Positions 21,504 through 30,856 of a stretch of DNA of 64,000 bases are shown here, piece after piece. The stretch is taken from positions 62,001 to 126,000 of the forward strand of contig JANRJM010000009.1 of NCBI GenBank assembly GCA_033763975.1. The letters are read 5' to 3'. A program made the translations under genes and the position numbers. Position 1 is the stretch's first letter. Each line of letters opens with the position of its first letter. The notes under the pieces were generated by a model. That model was given only the letters and a program-made list of their open reading frames with translations, was not told the origin of the DNA and did no database searches. This DNA comes from Planctomycetota bacterium. GTDB taxonomy: Bacteria > Planctomycetota > Phycisphaerae > Phycisphaerales > UBA1924.

Positions 21504-24047
21504 ATGTGTGCACAGATTCGATCGTGGGCGGCGCCCGGCGGCGGGCGCGTCCGGGGCGTCGTGCGTGCGGGCCTGCTCGGCGCCATCGGGTGCCTGGCGC
21601 TGTGGAGCCCGGGCGTGAGCGCGGCCCAGCCCGCGGGGCGCGGCGGATACCGCGAGCCCCCCGAGGCCATCCGGGCGGTGCTCGATACCCCGCCCACGCC
21701 GGGCGTGTCGATCAGCCCGGACGGATCGCGCATGCTGCTGCTGCACTATCGCGGGCTGCCCCCAGTGTCCGATCTGTCGGCGCCGATGCTGCGTCTGGGC
21801 GGGTCGCGGCTGAACCCGCTGACGAGCGGGCCGCACGGGCCCAGGCGCATCAGCGGGTTCACGCTGCGCGACGTCGCCGGCAAGGCGGCGCCGATGCCGG
21901 TCGACCTGGGGGGCGAGGCGAACCTGTCGGGCCCGTCGTGGTCGGTGGATGGGCGCTTCGCGATGTTCACGAACACGCTGGATCAGGGCGTGGAGTTGTG
22001 GGTGCTCGACGTCGCGAGCGGGAAGGCCAAGCGCCTGACCGACGCGACGGTGCACGGTGCGTCGGGCGCCACGGCCCGCTGGATGCCCGATCAGAAGCAC
22101 CTGCTGGTCAAGTTCGTGCCGCAGGGGCGCGGGGCGATGCCCGAACGCCCGCGCCGCCCGGACGGCCCGGTGGTGCAGGACGCGACGGGCGAGACCGCCC
22201 CGGTGCGGACGTACCAGGACCTGCTTTCCGACACGTACGACGAGGCGCTGTTCGACTGGATCATGCCCTCGCAGTTGGCGGTGGTGAATGTCGAGACGGG
22301 CGCGCGGCGGAACATCGGCACGCCGGGGATCTACGCGGAGGCGTCGGCGAGCCCGTCGGGCGAGTACCTGCTGGTGGGGCGGGTGGAACGCCCGTACTCG
22401 TTCCTGGTGCCGTGGAGCCTGTTCCCGCAGGTCTGGGAGGTCTGGAGCGCGTCGGACGGGCGGGTGGTAAAGGAAGTCGCGCGGATGCCGCTGCGCGACA
22501 CGATCCCGACGCAGGGCGTGCAGACCGGGCCGCGCGGGCTGGAATGGGTGGAGGTTCGTCCGGCGACGCTGCTCTGGGCCGAGGCGCTGGACGGCGGCGA
22601 CCCACGGAAGAAGGTAGAGCACCGCGATCGGGTGATGACGTGGGCGGCGCCCTTCGCGGGCGAGCCGTCGGAGTTCCTGCGCGTGCAGCACCGGTTCAGC
22701 GGCGTCACGTGGATGGAAGAGGCGCCCGGCGCCCCGACGTCGCGCGCAATGCTGAGCGAGTACGAGCGTGAGCGGCGCTGGACGCGGACGTACCTGATCG
22801 AGGCCGACCGGGCGATGTCGCGCACCGGCGAGACGCGGGTGGTGTTCGACCGGTCGATCAACGACCGGTACAACGACCCGGGCTCGCCGATCACCGATCG
22901 CACGGCGCAGGGCTTCACGGTGATCAAGGTGCACGACGACGGGGTGTTCCTGGCCGGGGCCGGGGCGACGCCCGAGGGCGAGCGTCCGTTCCTGGATCGC
23001 CTGTCGCTGGCGGATCTGTCGACGACGCGCCTGTGGCGCTGCGAGGGCGAGCAGTACGAGAGCGTGATCGACGTGGTGGAGGGCCGGGCCGAGCCCGGGC
23101 TGCTGGTGCTGACGTCGCACGAGACGAAGACGAGCCCGCCGAACGTGCGGGTGCGCACGCTGTCCGGGGGCGGGCTGAGCGAGGCGCGGGCGGTGACCGA
23201 CTTTAAGGACCCCACGCCCCAGATCCGCTCGATCAAGAAGGAGATCGTGACGTACGCGCGGGCGGACGGCGTGCCGCTGTCGGCGACGGTGTTCACCCCG
23301 CCCGGGTACACGGGGGGCGAGCGCCTGCCGCTGATCATCTGGGCGTACCCGAACGAAGTGTCCGACGCGTCGACCGCCGGGCAGGTCGAAGGGTCGGAGC
23401 ACCGGTTCACGCGGATCGCGGGGAGCAGCCACCTGTTCCTGCTGCTCGCGGGCTACGCGGTGATGGACGACGCGTCGATGCCGGTGGTGGGAGACCCCGA
23501 GACGGTGAACAACACGTTCGTGACGCAGATCGTCGCGAACGCGCAGGCGGCGATCGACAAGGCGGCGGCGATGGGCGTGGCCGATCCGCGCCGCGTGGGC
23601 GTCGCGGGGCACAGCTACGGCGCGTTCATGACCGCCAACCTGCTGGCGCACGCGCCGGCGGGGATGTTCCGCGCCGGGGTCGCGCGCAGCGGGGCGTACA
23701 ACCGCACGCTCACGCCCTTCGGGTTCCAGAGCGAACGCCGCAGCTTCTGGGAAGCCCGCGACGTCTACGTGAACATGTCGCCCTTCACGTTCGCGGACAA
23801 GATCAAGACGCCGGTGCTGCTCATCCACGGGCAGATCGACAACAACTCCGGCACCTTCCCCATCCAGTCCGAACGCCTGTTCCAGGCCATCAAGGGCCAG
23901 GGCGGGACGGCGCGACTGGTCGTGCTGCCCTACGAGAGCCACGGGTACGCGGCCCGGGAGAGCGTCGGGCACGTGCTCGCCGAGATGGTCGAGTGGTTCG
24001 ACCGGTACGTCAAGCCCATCGGGGCACCGGAGGCCGGAGCGCCGTGA
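21504..24047 (+). CDS. S9 family peptidase, glutamyl endopeptidase-like (S9D)
   Basis: An 847-residue exported serine peptidase. ATG 21504 has a ribosome binding site (GGAGGA) and a signal peptide (GLLGAIGCLALWSPGVSAAQ). About 560 residues form a beta propeller (PGVSISPDGSRMLLLHYRG, GPSWSVDGRFAMFT and similar blades). The alpha/beta hydrolase domain carries Ser704 in GHSYGAFMTANLLAHAP, Asp779 in IHGQIDNNSG and His813 in LPYESHGYAARES. The segments ARSGAYNRTLTPFGFQSE and VYVNMSPF match, from memory, plant chloroplast glutamyl endopeptidase more closely than acylaminoacyl peptidases, hence the S9D call. It should cleave peptides after Glu in the periplasm. The next gene overlaps its stop (GTGA). 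Confidence 0.9.
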   Translation: MCAQIRSWAAPGGGRVRGVVRAGLLGAIGCLALWSPGVSAAQPAGRGGYREPPEAIRAVLDTPPTPGVSISPDGSRMLLLHYRGLPPVSDLSAPMLRLGGSRLNPLTSGPHGPRRISGFTLRDVAGKAAPMPVDLGGEANLSGPSWSVDGRFAMFTNTLDQGVELWVLDVASGKAKRLTDATVHGASGATARWMPDQKHLLVKFVPQGRGAMPERPRRPDGPVVQDATGETAPVRTYQDLLSDTYDEALFDWIMPSQLAVVNVETGARRNIGTPGIYAEASASPSGEYLLVGRVERPYSFLVPWSLFPQVWEVWSASDGRVVKEVARMPLRDTIPTQGVQTGPRGLEWVEVRPATLLWAEALDGGDPRKKVEHRDRVMTWAAPFAGEPSEFLRVQHRFSGVTWMEEAPGAPTSRAMLSEYERERRWTRTYLIEADRAMSRTGETRVVFDRSINDRYNDPGSPITDRTAQGFTVIKVHDDGVFLAGAGATPEGERPFLDRLSLADLSTTRLWRCEGEQYESVIDVVEGRAEPGLLVLTSHETKTSPPNVRVRTLSGGGLSEARAVTDFKDPTPQIRSIKKEIVTYARADGVPLSATVFTPPGYTGGERLPLIIWAYPNEVSDASTAGQVEGSEHRFTRIAGSSHLFLLLAGYAVMDDASMPVVGDPETVNNTFVTQIVANAQAAIDKAAAMGVADPRRVGVAGHSYGAFMTANLLAHAPAGMFRAGVARSGAYNRTLTPFGFQSERRSFWEARDVYVNMSPFTFADKIKTPVLLIHGQIDNNSGTFPIQSERLFQAIKGQGGTARLVVLPYESHGYAARESVGHVLAEMVEWFDRYVKPIGAPEAGAP

Positions 24048-25042
24048 GCGACGCGCCGTCGACGGGCGTGCCCGTTCGCACCGACGCGCACGAGCCCGCG
24101 CCGCCGGAAGCCGCGCCGCCCGAAGGCGCGCCGCCGGTACGAGCGCCGTTCCCGCCCCGGTTGCCCCCGCCCCTCCCCGACCGCGTGACGGTGCTGCCGC
24201 CGACGGCCTCCGTGCCGTGCGTCGGGTGCGGGTACGAACTGCGGGGCCTGCCCGGCGACGCGGTATGCCCGGAGTGTGCGCGTCCGGTGAGCGAATCGCG
24301 GGCGCTGGTGGCGGGGGAGTTGCCCGCCGGGCGCGTCATCGAACTGGCGGCGCTTCTGAGGCGGATGCACACGATCGGCTGGTGGTCGATCTCGCTGGCC
24401 TGGGGAGCCTTCGCGGTGGCGTTTGTCGTCGCGGCGCTCATGGCCGGGGGACGGGAAGTCGTCCTGTTCGCCGTGATGACGGTGTCGGCCGCCCTGGCGT
24501 GGTGGTTCGTGCGCACGCTCCGGGACGTGCGTCCCGCGCTCTCGGACATCGCGGAGCGGCATCACCTCGAGGTGCGGCTGCGACGCACCGAGATTTCGGC
24601 CGGCGCGGTCGCCGCCATCGCGACTGTCACGGCCATCATCGCGGGCCTGCGCATCGTGCCATCGCCCTTGGTGGGCAATGTGCTGCCGGTGATCGAGCCC
24701 TGGGTCGAGCAGGTGCGCTCGCTGGGATTCCTCGTGCTGCTGTGGGTGCACGTCGCGGCGATGGCGCCGGTGCTGTCGTTCCTCATGCGCCAGACCGAGA
24801 ATCGCGCCGCCGTCGAGTCGTTGCAGCGGCTCATGCGGGCCGTGCCCTGGATCATCGGCCTTGTGGCGGCGAACTGGGTCGTCCGCGTGACGAAGCTGAA
24901 CGAGGTGCATGGGCTTCAAGTCCTCGGGCTGCTGGGCCTGGCCTTCTGGGGCGTGGTCTTCATCGTCTACCGCTACCTGGGGCTGCTGCAGCGCAGTGCC
25001 AAGGACCTGCGCTCACGCCTCAGCCCCGCGGCAGGTGCGTGA
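24044..25042 (+). CDS. Zinc-ribbon membrane protein
   Basis: A 332-residue protein starting at GTG 24044, overlapping the stop of the peptidase gene. Residues 1-55 are Pro/Ala-rich and probably disordered. Then comes a four-cysteine zinc ribbon, PCVGCGYELRGLPGDAVCPECA, followed by about six transmembrane helices in three pairs (for example WWSISLAWGAFAVAFVVAALM, AVAAIATVTAIIAGL, FLVLLWVHVAAMAPVLSFL and VLGLLGLAFWGVVFIVYRYL). The ribbon is of the same type as in the genes at 6038 and 30857. Function unknown. Its 3' end overlaps the convergent HAD gene by 23 bases. Confidence 0.75.
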   Translation: MSDAPSTGVPVRTDAHEPAPPEAAPPEGAPPVRAPFPPRLPPPLPDRVTVLPPTASVPCVGCGYELRGLPGDAVCPECARPVSESRALVAGELPAGRVIELAALLRRMHTIGWWSISLAWGAFAVAFVVAALMAGGREVVLFAVMTVSAALAWWFVRTLRDVRPALSDIAERHHLEVRLRRTEISAGAVAAIATVTAIIAGLRIVPSPLVGNVLPVIEPWVEQVRSLGFLVLLWVHVAAMAPVLSFLMRQTENRAAVESLQRLMRAVPWIIGLVAANWVVRVTKLNEVHGLQVLGLLGLAFWGVVFIVYRYLGLLQRSAKDLRSRLSPAAGA

Positions 25043-25796
25043 GTATGTCGAGTACGCCCTCGATCTCCGCGTGCGGCGAGACGTAATCGGCCCGGGCCTT
25101 CAGTTCCGGGGCCGCGTTCGCCGGGCACGCGAACCACCCGACGCTCTCGCGGATCGCCAGGTCGCCCAGCGTGTCGCCGATCCCCGCCAGGCGCGCCTTC
25201 GTAAGGCCCGCGCCCGCCACCGCCCGCGCGATCCCCGTGTCCTTGTTCACGTGCGCCAGGTCGCAGTTGACCCACGCGACCGTGCTCGAGACCCGCAGGG
25301 GCCACCCCTCGCGCGCAAAGACCTCGGCGAGGCGGGCCTTCTGCGCGAACAGCCACTCCCGATCGGCGTGCCACAGCGAGAGCGACGCGCTCTTGCCCGG
25401 CTGGATCATCACGCCGCGGGGCACCAGTTCGCGCTCGACCCAGGCCGTGGCCTCGCGGACGGCGCCCACGTGCGCGGGCGTGATGCCCGGGTCCATCTCG
25501 AAGCGCCCAACCCGCGGGTCGAACAGCCAGACGCCCATCTCGGCCACGCACGGCACGCTCGTGTTGCTCAGCAGGCGGCACAGGCACTCGACAAACGCCC
25601 CGGGGCGCCCGGAGCAGAGCGACAGCACCGGGCGGTCGGCCTCGCGCTGGGCCCGGACGTTGTGCTCCGCGAGGCGCGCCAGCGCGGGCGCATCGAGCGG
25701 AGCGCTGCTCTCGGGCGCCAGGCAGCCGTCGATGTCGCAGACGATGGCGTCGAAGGCGCGGGGTGCGGCGCGGGGTGTGGCGGGGTCGGGTGGCAC
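25020..25796 (-). CDS. HAD superfamily phosphatase
   Basis: A 258-residue cytoplasmic hydrolase starting at GTG 25796. Motif I is VCDIDGCLAP with the nucleophile Asp and acid/base Asp. Motif II is the Ser in LSLCSGRPGAFVE. Motif III is the Lys in VNKDTGIARAV, and motif IV is GIGDTLGDLAI. Spacing and the C2-type cap between motifs II and III place it in the Cof/sucrose-phosphatase-like branch (HAD-IIB), which includes mannosyl-3-phosphoglycerate and trehalose phosphatases. The sequence does not settle the substrate. The gene precedes nothing on its strand; the FtsX-type permease ends 9 bases upstream of it. Confidence 0.82.
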   Translation of the reverse strand: MPPDPATPRAAPRAFDAIVCDIDGCLAPESSAPLDAPALARLAEHNVRAQREADRPVLSLCSGRPGAFVECLCRLLSNTSVPCVAEMGVWLFDPRVGRFEMDPGITPAHVGAVREATAWVERELVPRGVMIQPGKSASLSLWHADREWLFAQKARLAEVFAREGWPLRVSSTVAWVNCDLAHVNKDTGIARAVAGAGLTKARLAGIGDTLGDLAIRESVGWFACPANAAPELKARADYVSPHAEIEGVLDILTHLPRG

Positions 25797-25805
25797 GGGC
25801 GGAGG

Positions 25806-26999
25806 TTAGGACTTGAACACGGTGCCGATGTCCAACTGCAGCACCTTCATGGCGCTGAGCAACGCCGACACGACGCAGACGAGCAGGACGATGCTCCCGG
25901 CGAAGAGCATGGTGAAGTGGGTGAGCGCGTAGGGCATCGCCTCGACCGAGACGGACGACCCCAGCAGCGACGAGGCGCCCACGCCCAGCCCGAAGCCGAT
26001 GAACCCCGAGACGAGCGCCTGCGCCGCGACCATCCGCAGGATCGTCGCGGTGCCCGCGCCCAGCGCCTTGAACGTCACGTAGTACCGGGCGTTGTCGACG
26101 GTGAAGAGGTAGAGCAGGAGCGAACTCACCGAGATGCCCACGACAACGGCGATGCCGATCATGAGCGCGATGCGCGCCACGACCCCCGTCGTGCGGACGT
26201 AGTACCAGTAGGTGTCGTCGGCGAACTGTGCCGAGGTACGGGCGCGCAGGCCGGTCGTGCGCTGGATGCGGTCCGCGACCTGCGCGGGCGTGCTGCCCGG
26301 GGCGGCACGCACCAGCACGAACGAGAGCAGGTTGCGCTGGCGCGGGGTGACGAACTCGGCGCGGCTGTAGGTGGTGTACATCACCGGCTTGGCGAGGAAC
26401 CGCGGCGTCAGCTCGGCGATCCCCGCCACCACCAGGCGATGGTCGTTCACCACCATCTCGTCGCCCACGCGCAGCGGACGCGTGGGGAGCGAGAGGTCCG
26501 GCATGTTCCAGCCGACCGCGCGGGCGGGGGCCTCCACCGGCATCCGCATCAGCCCCTGCGCCGAGGACGAGTCCATGATCACGCTGTCCGTGGCGCGCAG
26601 CGCGTCGAGGCTCCCCGCCACCAGGTTCCTCGGCGCACCGATCAGCGTCGCGTCGTCCACGCCGATCAGCAGCACCGGGCGCAGCGCCCCGCTGGGAAGA
26701 CGCACGCGCAGGCTCCCCGTGTAGAGCGGGACGGCCCACGCGACCCCCTGCACCCCGCGCACGCGCGACAGCGCGGTCGAGGGCATGCCCGCGGGCTCGT
26801 CCACGTACTCCACCGCCGGATCCATCACCCAGACCTCGGCCTCGGGAATGTCGCTCACCAGCGCGTAGCTGCGACGCATCATCCCCGAGAACATCGAGAG
26901 CATGTGCGTGATGAGGAACGTGCAGAGCAGGATCCCGAGCACCACGCCCAGCCACCGCGCCGTCTGGCCCAGCAGCATCCGGATGGCGATGCGGATCAT
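25806..26999 (-). CDS. FtsX/MacB-type ABC transporter permease
   Basis: A 397-residue inner-membrane protein with the FtsX/MacB layout. The first helix is near residues 15-36 (WLGVVLGILLCTFLITHML), then comes a periplasmic MacB-type domain of about 230 residues (EAEVWVMDPAVEYVDEPAG ... VQGVAWAVPLYTGSLRV), then three helices in the last 140 residues (IALMIGIAVVVGISVSSLLLYLF, and so on). This resembles the DevC branch, which works with a DevA-type ATPase and a DevB-type fusion protein; neither is adjacent. Start set at ATG 26999; the open frame extends far upstream only because high GC removes stops. It is likely co-transcribed with the HAD gene 9 bases downstream. Confidence 0.83.
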   Translation of the reverse strand: MIRIAIRMLLGQTARWLGVVLGILLCTFLITHMLSMFSGMMRRSYALVSDIPEAEVWVMDPAVEYVDEPAGMPSTALSRVRGVQGVAWAVPLYTGSLRVRLPSGALRPVLLIGVDDATLIGAPRNLVAGSLDALRATDSVIMDSSSAQGLMRMPVEAPARAVGWNMPDLSLPTRPLRVGDEMVVNDHRLVVAGIAELTPRFLAKPVMYTTYSRAEFVTPRQRNLLSFVLVRAAPGSTPAQVADRIQRTTGLRARTSAQFADDTYWYYVRTTGVVARIALMIGIAVVVGISVSSLLLYLFTVDNARYYVTFKALGAGTATILRMVAAQALVSGFIGFGLGVGASSLLGSSVSVEAMPYALTHFTMLFAGSIVLLVCVVSALLSAMKVLQLDIGTVFKS

Positions 27000-27098
27000 C
27001 GCGAAACTGTATTGAGCCCGACGCCCGCCACGCCGGCGACCTTCCGCGGGGGCCGAGAACCACGGCGCACACGCCCGCGGACCCGGTACCCTGTGCCC

Positions 27099-29525
27099 GT
27101 GCTCCGGCTGTTCGCCCTCGCCATCTTCCTCTCCGCCGCGCTGCTCTTCCTCGTCCAGCCCATGACGGGCAAGGTGCTGCTGCCGATGCTCGGCGGGAGC
27201 CCGGCGGTGTGGAGCACGTGCATGGTGTTCTTCCAGGCGGTCCTGCTCGCGGGATACCTCTACGCGCACGCGCTCACCAGCCGCGCCACGGAGAAGACGC
27301 AGCGGATCGTCCACGTCGGCGTGCTGCTGGCCGCCGGCGCCCACGTCGCGTACGCGGCTCTCTCGGAGAACGGGCCCGTCGCGCGCCTCACGGCGGGCGT
27401 GCCCGTGGCCGACGCCGCGTCGCCCACGCTGTCGCTCGTGCTGACGCTCGCGCTGCTGGTGGGTCCGGGGTTCTTCGCGGTCTCGACGTCGGGCCCGCTG
27501 CTGCAGCGGTGGTTCTCGCGCACCGACCACCGGGCGGCGAAGGACCCGTACTTTCTGTACGCCGCGAGCAACGCGGGCAGTTTCGTCGGCCTGCTGGCAT
27601 ACCCGCTGCTGGTCGAGCCGCTGCTCTCGCGCGCGACGCAGTTCATGGCGTGGGGCGCCGCGTTCGTGGCCCTGGTCGCGCTGGTGGCGTGGGGCGCGGT
27701 GCGCGCCAGGCCCCGGCCCGAACCCGCGGCACGCGCCGAGGTTCCGGCCTCGTCGTCCGGCGGGCCGCCCGCCCTCGCAGCGAGCCCGCCCTCGAACGCC
27801 GATCGCCTGCGCTGGATCGTGCTGAGCCTCGTCCCCTCCAGCCTCATGCTCGGCGTAACGCAGCACATCTCGACCGATGTCGCGGCGATCCCGCTGCTGT
27901 GGGTCTTGCCCCTGTCGCTCTACCTGCTCTCCTTCGTGTGGGCGTTCTCGCCCCGGGTGGCGCCGTCCGCGCGGTGGTGGGGGCGGGTGGCGCCGTTCGC
28001 ACTGCTGGGGATCGTGATCCCGACGCTCGCCGGCGCGACGTACCCGATCCTGGTCATCGCGGGGCTCCACGTCGGGGGCTTCCTCGTGCTGGCGATGCTG
28101 TGCCACACGCGCCTCGCGGAATCGCGCCCGCCGGCCGCGCACCTCACCGAGTTCTACCTGTGCCTGTCGCTCGGGGGCGTCCTGGGGGGCGTGCTCAACG
28201 CGCTCGTGGCGCCGGTGGTGTTCGAGCAGGTGCTGGAGTACCCGCTGGTGCTGGGCCTGGCGCTCCTCCTGCGCCCGCAGACCGACGACGTGCTGCGCGC
28301 CATGTCGCCCCGCCGCCGCCTGCTCGAATGGGGCGTCGCCGGCGTCGCGATGCTCGTCTTGCTCGTGGGCGTCCTGAACCTGATCACCGCCTCGCAGACC
28401 GGGGTCATCCTCGCGCCGTCCACCGACGGCGCCGGCAGTTCGTCGTACACGGCGCTGCTCGTGCTGGTGGGCATCCCCACGTTCATCGTGGCGCTGACAC
28501 TGGTCCGGCGCGGGTCGGTGCGGTTCGCCGGCGCCGTGCTGGGCGTCATGCTCGGCGCGACGCTCGCCTCGGTGGGCGCCTACACCCTCGACATCCGGCG
28601 CACGTTCTTCGGCGTGCACGCCGTCGCCAGCGACCAGGCCAACACCCGGCGCGAACTGCGTCACGGCACAACCTTGCACGGCATCCAGCTCCGGACCGAC
28701 TTCGTGCTGGGCGACCTGACGCCCTACCCCGACGCCGAGTTCCGCCGACGCCTGCTCTTTGCACGGGGCAACGCCGGCATCCCGCGCGAGGAACGCATCA
28801 AGTTCCTCCATCTCATCCCCACGACCTACTACCACCCGACGGGCCCCATCGGCGACGTCATGCGCGAACTCACCGACTCGGGGCGCCTCGATCGCGTCGC
28901 GCTCATCGGGCTCGGCACCGGCAGCCTGCTGGCGTACGCCCGCCCCAACTCGTCGTGGGACATCTACGAGATCGATCCGGCCGTGCTCGAGTTCGCGCGC
29001 ACGCCCGCCTACTTCTCGTACATCACCGACGCGATGCGCGACCCCACGGTGCGCGTCGCCTCGCCCGCGCGCCCGGGAGATGGACGCGTCGACATCGCGA
29101 GCGCCCCCGCGGGCACGTACCGCCTCATCGTGATCGACGCGTTCTCGTCCGACGCCATCCCCGTGCACCTCATCACGCTCGAGGCGGTGCGGACGTACCT
29201 GCGCGTCCTGGCCGACGACGGCATCCTCGCGTTCCATGTCTCGAGCCGCTACTTCGAACTCGCGCCCGTGCTGGCGCGCATCGGCGAAGAAGAGAACCTG
29301 ACCGTCCGCATGCGCCTCGACCCGCTCGTCCTCTCCGACGAAGCGAAGGAGGCCAAACGCCAGTCCGACTGGGTCGTGCTCGCGCGCTCCCCCGCGGCCC
29401 TCGGCTCGCTCGCGCTCCCCGGCGCCTGGCAAGCCCCGCCGCCCTCGACCGGCACCTCGCTCTGGACCGACGACTACTCGGACCTGCTGGGCTCGTTTCA
29501 GGGCTGGTGGCTGCCCGAAGAGTGA
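27099..29525 (+). CDS. Spermidine synthase-like membrane protein
   Basis: An 808-residue protein starting at GTG 27099. The first 560 residues hold about twelve transmembrane helices, beginning with the typical segment LVQPMTGKVLLPMLGGSPAVWSTCMVFFQ of fused transporter/spermidine synthase proteins. The C-terminal 240 residues are a Rossmann methyltransferase-like domain: VALIGLGTGSLLAYA (motif I), DIYEIDPAVLEFA, and YRLIVIDAFSSDAIPVHL. The last two Asp positions match aminopropyltransferases, but the family is large and the reaction of membrane forms is not known. It may make polyamine-like products at the membrane. The gene lies 100 bases from a divergent permease and 47 bases upstream of aroC. 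Confidence 0.85.
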   Translation: MLRLFALAIFLSAALLFLVQPMTGKVLLPMLGGSPAVWSTCMVFFQAVLLAGYLYAHALTSRATEKTQRIVHVGVLLAAGAHVAYAALSENGPVARLTAGVPVADAASPTLSLVLTLALLVGPGFFAVSTSGPLLQRWFSRTDHRAAKDPYFLYAASNAGSFVGLLAYPLLVEPLLSRATQFMAWGAAFVALVALVAWGAVRARPRPEPAARAEVPASSSGGPPALAASPPSNADRLRWIVLSLVPSSLMLGVTQHISTDVAAIPLLWVLPLSLYLLSFVWAFSPRVAPSARWWGRVAPFALLGIVIPTLAGATYPILVIAGLHVGGFLVLAMLCHTRLAESRPPAAHLTEFYLCLSLGGVLGGVLNALVAPVVFEQVLEYPLVLGLALLLRPQTDDVLRAMSPRRRLLEWGVAGVAMLVLLVGVLNLITASQTGVILAPSTDGAGSSSYTALLVLVGIPTFIVALTLVRRGSVRFAGAVLGVMLGATLASVGAYTLDIRRTFFGVHAVASDQANTRRELRHGTTLHGIQLRTDFVLGDLTPYPDAEFRRRLLFARGNAGIPREERIKFLHLIPTTYYHPTGPIGDVMRELTDSGRLDRVALIGLGTGSLLAYARPNSSWDIYEIDPAVLEFARTPAYFSYITDAMRDPTVRVASPARPGDGRVDIASAPAGTYRLIVIDAFSSDAIPVHLITLEAVRTYLRVLADDGILAFHVSSRYFELAPVLARIGEEENLTVRMRLDPLVLSDEAKEAKRQSDWVVLARSPAALGSLALPGAWQAPPPSTGTSLWTDDYSDLLGSFQGWWLPEE

Positions 29526-29572
29526 CGCCCCCTGCCGGGCGTGCGGCCCGCGCCCGCCGCTACCCTGCGCCC

Positions 29573-30763
29573 ATGCTCGACTACCAGACCGCCGGCGAGT
29601 CTCACGGCCCCGGGCTCGTCGTCATCGTCTCGGGCCTGCCCGCCGGGCTGAGCGTGGACCTCGAGTTCATCAACGCCGAACTCCAGCGCCGCCAGGGCGG
29701 GTACGGGCGCGGCGGGCGCCAGGGCCTCGAAGACGACCACGTCCAGGTGCTCTCGGGCGTGCGCCAGGGCGCCGCCATCGGCTCGCCCGTCGCGTTCCTG
29801 ATCCCCAACAAGGACTCGCGCCTCGACGACGCGAAGAAGACCCCGCCCGTGCATCGCCCGCGCCCCGGGCACGCCGACCTCGCGGGCAGCATCAAGTGGC
29901 TCACCACCGACTGCCGCGACACGCTCGAGCGCGCCAGCGCCCGCGAGACCGCGGCCCGCGTCGCGGCCGGAGCGCTCGCCCGCTGCCTGCTCCGCGAGTT
30001 CGCCATCGAGACCTTCGGCTTCGTGCGGTCGATCCGCGACGCCGCGACGGACGTCGGCGTCACCGAGCACACGTGGCGAGGCCTGGTCGGCCCGCGCGAC
30101 GCGAGCGAGACCTACTGCCCCGACCAGGGCGTGACCGCGCGCCACAAGGAGATCATCCGGGCGGCGAAGCTCGACAAGGACACCGTCGGCGGGCAGGTCG
30201 AGGCGCACGTCTTCGGCTGCCCGCCCGGGCTGGGCAGTTGCATGGACTGGCGCGACAAGCTCGACGCGCGCCTGGCCTACGCCGTCATGGGCGTGCAAGC
30301 GATCAAGGCCGTCGAGATCGGCCTGGGCACGCGCGCGGGAGCAGTCCCCGGCAGCGCGGTGCACGACCCCATCCGCTTCGACCCCGCCATCCGCGATACG
30401 CACCCGTCCCTGGGCTTCACGCGCGACACCAACAACGCCGGCGGCACCGAAGGAGGCATGACCAACGGCCAGCCCGTGGTCGTCCGCGCCACCATGAAGC
30501 CGATCTCGACGCTGCTGCGCGGGCTGCCGAGCGTGGACCTCAACACGAAGGAGGCGCAGGCGAGCCAGTACGAGCGGAGCGACATCTGCGCCGTGTCGGC
30601 CGCGAGCGTCGTCGTCGAAAACGTCGTCGCGTTCGAGATCGCCCGCGCGTTCCGCGCCAAGTTCGCCGGCGACTCGATGGTGGAGGTGCGGGCCCAGGTC
30701 GCGGCGTTCCTCAAGCACGCGCGCAACCTGCCCCTCGACCCGCCGATGATGACCATCGCGTAG
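29573..30763 (+). CDS. aroC: Chorismate synthase
   Basis: A 396-residue cytoplasmic enzyme that converts 5-enolpyruvylshikimate-3-phosphate to chorismate, the last common step of aromatic synthesis, using reduced FMN without net redox change. Signatures are the N-terminal YQTAGESHGPGLVVIVSGLPAG, the segment HRPRPGHADLAGSIKW, DTLERASARETAARVAAGA, and the FMN/phosphate loop DTNNAGGTEGGMTNGQPV. ATG 29573 gives the family's usual N-terminus. Length is normal. No other shikimate gene is adjacent. The 93 bases downstream contain three 20-base phased repeats. Confidence 0.96.
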   Translation: MLDYQTAGESHGPGLVVIVSGLPAGLSVDLEFINAELQRRQGGYGRGGRQGLEDDHVQVLSGVRQGAAIGSPVAFLIPNKDSRLDDAKKTPPVHRPRPGHADLAGSIKWLTTDCRDTLERASARETAARVAAGALARCLLREFAIETFGFVRSIRDAATDVGVTEHTWRGLVGPRDASETYCPDQGVTARHKEIIRAAKLDKDTVGGQVEAHVFGCPPGLGSCMDWRDKLDARLAYAVMGVQAIKAVEIGLGTRAGAVPGSAVHDPIRFDPAIRDTHPSLGFTRDTNNAGGTEGGMTNGQPVVVRATMKPISTLLRGLPSVDLNTKEAQASQYERSDICAVSAASVVVENVVAFEIARAFRAKFAGDSMVEVRAQVAAFLKHARNLPLDPPMMTIA

Positions 30764-30777
30764 CCACCGGGATCAGC

Positions 30778-30828
30778 GCGTCGCAACCGCGATCGTCGCG
30801 TCGCAACCAACACCCGCGCGCCGCAACC
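30778..30828. repeat. Three 20-base phased direct repeats downstream of aroC
   Basis: GCGTCGCAACC occurs at 30778-30788 and 30798-30808, and GCGCCGCAACC at 30818-30828. The spacing is exactly 20 bases, about two helix turns, so all copies face the same side of the DNA. The intervening 9 bases differ. A second 20-base phased cluster is at 12929-13028. Confidence 0.65.
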
Positions 30829-30856
30829 GTGGCGCGCCCGCGCCGGTAGACCCGGC

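Noticed and set aside
27000-29432. Long minus-strand frame opposite the spermidine synthase-like gene, joined to the FtsX-type permease
   Set aside because: Composition is that of a GC-rich shadow (repeats of RRG, DEH and the like). The permease has its own start at 26999 directly before its first helix.
24909-29525. Very long open frame on the plus strand running through three genes
   Set aside because: Only the part from 27099 is protein-like (spermidine synthase-like). The upstream part is Arg/His/Gly/Pro-rich, antisense to the HAD and FtsX-type genes, and open only because of high GC.
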